Source of the DNA: Rickettsiales bacterium
Lineage (GTDB): Bacteria > Pseudomonadota > Alphaproteobacteria > Rickettsiales > UBA1997
DNA: 7,672 bases
Assembly: GCA_947455845.1 (NCBI GenBank)
Contig: CANGQE010000055.1
Coordinates: forward strand, 1 to 7,672
Direction of reading: 5' to 3'
How positions within the stretch are numbered: the first letter of the stretch is position 1; each line of letters starts with the position of its first letter. The position numbers and the translations under genes were made by a program. This document shows positions 5,699-7,672 of this stretch, piece after piece. The notes under the pieces were generated by a model that saw only the letters and a program-made list of their open reading frames with translations, was not told the DNA's origin and ran no database searches.

Positions 5699-6709
5699 AT
5701 GTCCAACCAAGCCCTAGACACCCTAAAAACTCTTCTCCAAATTCCTGATCTCGCCTCCAAAAAATGGATCTACGAGCAGTACGATTCTCATGTCATGAAT
5801 GACACGCTTTACACTCGCGGTGATGCTGCAATTGTAAGGGTTCATGGCACTAACAAAGCTTTGGCAATGTCAACAGATTGCACGCCGCGTTACGTTGAAG
5901 CTGATCCTTTCGAAGGCGCTAAACAAGCAGTTGCGGAAACTTACCGCAATATTTCGGCAGTTGGTGGTAAGCCACTAGCGATTACTAATTGTTTGAATTT
6001 TGGTAATCCGCAAAAGCCGGAAATCATGGGCCAAATTGTGCTGGCAATTCAGGGAATTACCGAAGCTTGTAAGGCTTTGGATTACCCCGTGGTGTCTGGT
6101 AACGTCTCGCTTTACAATGAAACTGACGGTAAAGCCATTCAACCCACTCCGGCAATTGGAGGAGTTGGTTTGCTTAAAGATTTTCAAAAAAGATGTGACG
6201 CTAAATTTAAAATTGTCGGTGACGAGGTTTTCGTAATTGGCAAAACTGTCGGTCATTTAGGATGCTCACTTTTTGAGCGCGAAATTCTGAAAATCGAAGG
6301 CCAAAAAAATCCACCAAAAGTTGATCTTGCTGAAGAAAAAAAGAATGCCGAATTCGTCCGCGAATTAATCGAAAGCTCTGTCATCAACGCTTGCCACGAT
6401 ATTTCTGACGGTGGATTGCTGGTTGCTTTGTTCGAAATGTGTAACGAAAAAATCGGTTGCGACCTCGACATTTCAACAATGTCGGGTGATGAAAACCAAA
6501 TTCTTTTCAGTGAAGACCAATCGCGCTACCTTGTTTCCCTTGATTGTGCCATGGTAGCTGAATTTAAAAAGAAAGCTGAAAAAAGAGGAGTAGTAGTTGC
6601 CAAAATTGGTGAAACTTCCAAAAATAAAATCCGTCTTTCTGGCGCTGAAATTGAAGTGAAAGAATTGACTAAGTTGAACGAAATGGTTTTTGAGAAAAAA
6701 TTTTCGTAG
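5699..6709 (+). CDS. purL: C-terminal half of phosphoribosylformylglycinamidine synthase (PurL) as a free-standing ORF
   Basis: A 336-residue protein corresponding to the second half of small-type PurL, which is usually about 730-750 residues and makes formylglycinamidine ribonucleotide in purine synthesis. It opens with LASKKWIYEQYDSHV at 18-32, then GDAAIVRVHG at 41-50, STDCTPRYVEADPFEGAKQA at 58-77, NFGNP at 100-104, VVSGNVSLYNET at 131-142, ACHDISDGGL at 231-240 and SEDQSRYLVS at 271-280, which together cover the second AIRS-type N and C domains. The N-terminal half, which holds the active-site His region and main catalytic ATP site, is missing and is not encoded elsewhere in the window. 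An in-frame TAA at 5672-5674 blocks upstream extension. A TTG at 5675 lies inside the repeat, so I chose the ATG at 5699. The frame is intact and conserved, which argues for selection: a split PurL with its partner elsewhere is the likeliest reading. A recent fragment is the alternative. No Shine-Dalgarno sequence is seen. Confidence 0.88.
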   Translation: MSNQALDTLKTLLQIPDLASKKWIYEQYDSHVMNDTLYTRGDAAIVRVHGTNKALAMSTDCTPRYVEADPFEGAKQAVAETYRNISAVGGKPLAITNCLNFGNPQKPEIMGQIVLAIQGITEACKALDYPVVSGNVSLYNETDGKAIQPTPAIGGVGLLKDFQKRCDAKFKIVGDEVFVIGKTVGHLGCSLFEREILKIEGQKNPPKVDLAEEKKNAEFVRELIESSVINACHDISDGGLLVALFEMCNEKIGCDLDISTMSGDENQILFSEDQSRYLVSLDCAMVAEFKKKAEKRGVVVAKIGETSKNKIRLSGAEIEVKELTKLNEMVFEKKFS

Positions 6710-6726
6710 TAATTAAAAGTGGGGAT

Positions 6727-6803
6727 AGATCCTGAAACAAGTTCAGGATGACAGCAGGGGAAGGTTCTCCATTTACTGTCATCCTGAACTTGTTTCAGGA
6801 TCT
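6727..6803. repeat. Perfect 28-bp inverted repeat (GATCCTGAAACAAG type)
   Basis: Arms 6727-6754 and 6776-6803 are exact inverted copies around a 21-bp spacer. Each arm is itself a hairpin (ATCCTGAA, five-base loop, TTCAGGAT), so a four-armed fold is possible. The sequence type is a widespread intergenic palindrome in diverse bacteria, often mis-translated as CHPELVSGS on one strand; that peptide appears here on the - strand. There is no T-tract, so I do not call it a terminator. Confidence 0.88.
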
Positions 6804-6822
6804 GTTTCCAAATTCCAATCCC

Positions 6823-7672
6823 ATGCCCACCAAAACCTTCCATTACGCCTCCGTGGCTCTTCGAATTCTAGAGAAGATCCTTGGTTCAAATTTTTCTGTG
6901 ACTGGTTTGGAAAGATTACCCAAACACCCCGTGATGTTCGTGGCTAACCATTTTACGCGCGCTGAAACTTTTTTTGTTCCTTACTTAATTTACAAACATA
7001 CCGGTCGCCAAGTGCGCTGTTTGGCGGATTCTAGTCTTTACCACGGCGCATTAGGAAGATTTTTAGAATCGGCTGGAACCATTTCAACCAAACATAAAAA
7101 TCGTGACAACGTAATCTTAAAAGACCTGATCTCGGGCGAATATGATTGGATGATCTACCCTGAAGGTAGCATGCTTAAAAGCAAAGAAATCAAGCGGGAA
7201 AAAGGATTCGTTAACTACACGCCGCAGCGCGTCGGGCCGGTGCGCACCGGATCAGCAGTGTTGGCATTAAAGTCACAACTTTACCGTGATGCCATTGTTG
7301 AAGCTCATGAAAAAAATGATGTTGAGGCTGCGAAAAGTTTGGAAGAATCTTTCGCTGTTTCTTACAAAGATTACCTTAGAGACATTAACACCCACATCGT
7401 GCCGATGAATATTACCTACTACCCGTTACGACCGGGGCAGAATAAAATTCAGCAATTAGCGGCGCGTTTAATTAAAAAAATTCCTAAACAAGTAGCGGAA
7501 GAGTTGGAAATTGAAGGTAATCTTTTGCTTGGTGCGGAAATCAACATTAACTTTGGCGATCCGCTTAATTTGGGGGATTACATCAAAGCAACGCGAGGTT
7601 TGATTTACCAGATTCCGATCATTAAAGACGAAACTAAAGTCAATTTTATTTTACGTTACTTTAAGTCCCGCC
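6823..7672 (+). CDS. PlsC-like glycerophospholipid acyltransferase (3' end outside window)
   Basis: At least 283 residues, open to the right edge, so the C-terminus is not seen. Predicted LPLAT-superfamily enzyme that acylates lysophosphatidate or a related lipid at the inner face of the membrane. Motif I is NHFTRAET at 42-49, with catalytic H43 followed at the usual spacing by E48 where most members have Asp (H-X4-E). LADSSLYHGALGRFLESAG at 67-85 fits the motif II region, YPEGSMLKSK at 112-121 is motif III (FPEGTRS-like), RTGSAVLALK lies at 141-150 and HIVPMNITYYP at 191-201 is the VP-containing motif IV. About 40 charged, helix-prone residues (151-190) separate the last two blocks, where classical PlsC has only a few. 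This suggests a divergent subfamily. No strong N-terminal membrane segment is visible. The start at 6823 follows CAATCCC with no Shine-Dalgarno sequence. The exact substrate is uncertain. Confidence 0.85.
   Translation, partial: MPTKTFHYASVALRILEKILGSNFSVTGLERLPKHPVMFVANHFTRAETFFVPYLIYKHTGRQVRCLADSSLYHGALGRFLESAGTISTKHKNRDNVILKDLISGEYDWMIYPEGSMLKSKEIKREKGFVNYTPQRVGPVRTGSAVLALKSQLYRDAIVEAHEKNDVEAAKSLEESFAVSYKDYLRDINTHIVPMNITYYPLRPGQNKIQQLAARLIKKIPKQVAEELEIEGNLLLGAEININFGDPLNLGDYIKATRGLIYQIPIIKDETKVNFILRYFKSR

Noticed and set aside
208..6709. Possible recoding of UGA, as no complete gene ends in TGA
   Set aside because: Only five complete genes are present (two TAG, three TAA) and no conserved reading frame contains an internal TGA, so the sample supports nothing.
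6526..6843. 105-codon open frame on the - strand containing CHPELVSGS
   Set aside because: It reads through the 28-bp inverted repeat and antisense to purL; this peptide is a familiar spurious translation of that repeat type.

Overview
The window is a compact stretch of an AT-rich bacterial chromosome. It carries six protein genes, all on the + strand, and the last runs off the right edge. Codon use is A/T-rich, and the proteins read cleanly in the standard code. None of the six starts has a convincing Shine-Dalgarno sequence; three are preceded by a pyrimidine-rich tract ending just before ATG. The purine enzyme most resembles alphaproteobacterial PurL in my memory of the family. The dense palindromic repeats and lack of ribosome binding sites would also suit a little-studied candidate lineage. 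I cannot assign a taxon from this sequence alone.

Layout from left to right: a short non-coding lead; a predicted nuclease with a DUF1016 N-terminal domain joined to a staphylococcal-nuclease-like domain (208-1236); a 160-bp near-palindromic MITE-like element (1273-1432); a DctA-type C4-dicarboxylate symporter (1393-2646) that starts inside that element; an intergenic stretch ending in a heptamer repeat; an AlgI-like MBOAT O-acyltransferase (2852-4384) with a structured palindromic element inserted in frame; a heptamer-built inverted repeat; an AlgJ/AlgX-like SGNH protein (4482-5576); another heptamer inverted repeat; the C-terminal half of PurL as a free-standing ORF (5699-6709); a perfect 28-bp inverted repeat; and a PlsC-like acyltransferase, truncated by the window edge (6823 onward).

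The AlgI-like and AlgJ/X-like genes form a plausible two-gene cell-surface O-acetylation cassette: the membrane protein passes acetyl groups outward and the SGNH protein would place them on an exported polymer. The other genes (dicarboxylate import, purine synthesis, phospholipid acylation) are housekeeping functions with no evident shared pathway.

I see no defence system, CRISPR array, rRNA or tRNA. What stands out is the repeats: every one of the five intergenic gaps holds an inverted repeat, from three apparent families, and a fourth family sits in frame inside a gene. Two of these elements appear to have reshaped coding sequence: one supplies the N-terminus of DctA, the other adds about 47 residues to the MBOAT protein. 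The half-length PurL is the other main anomaly.
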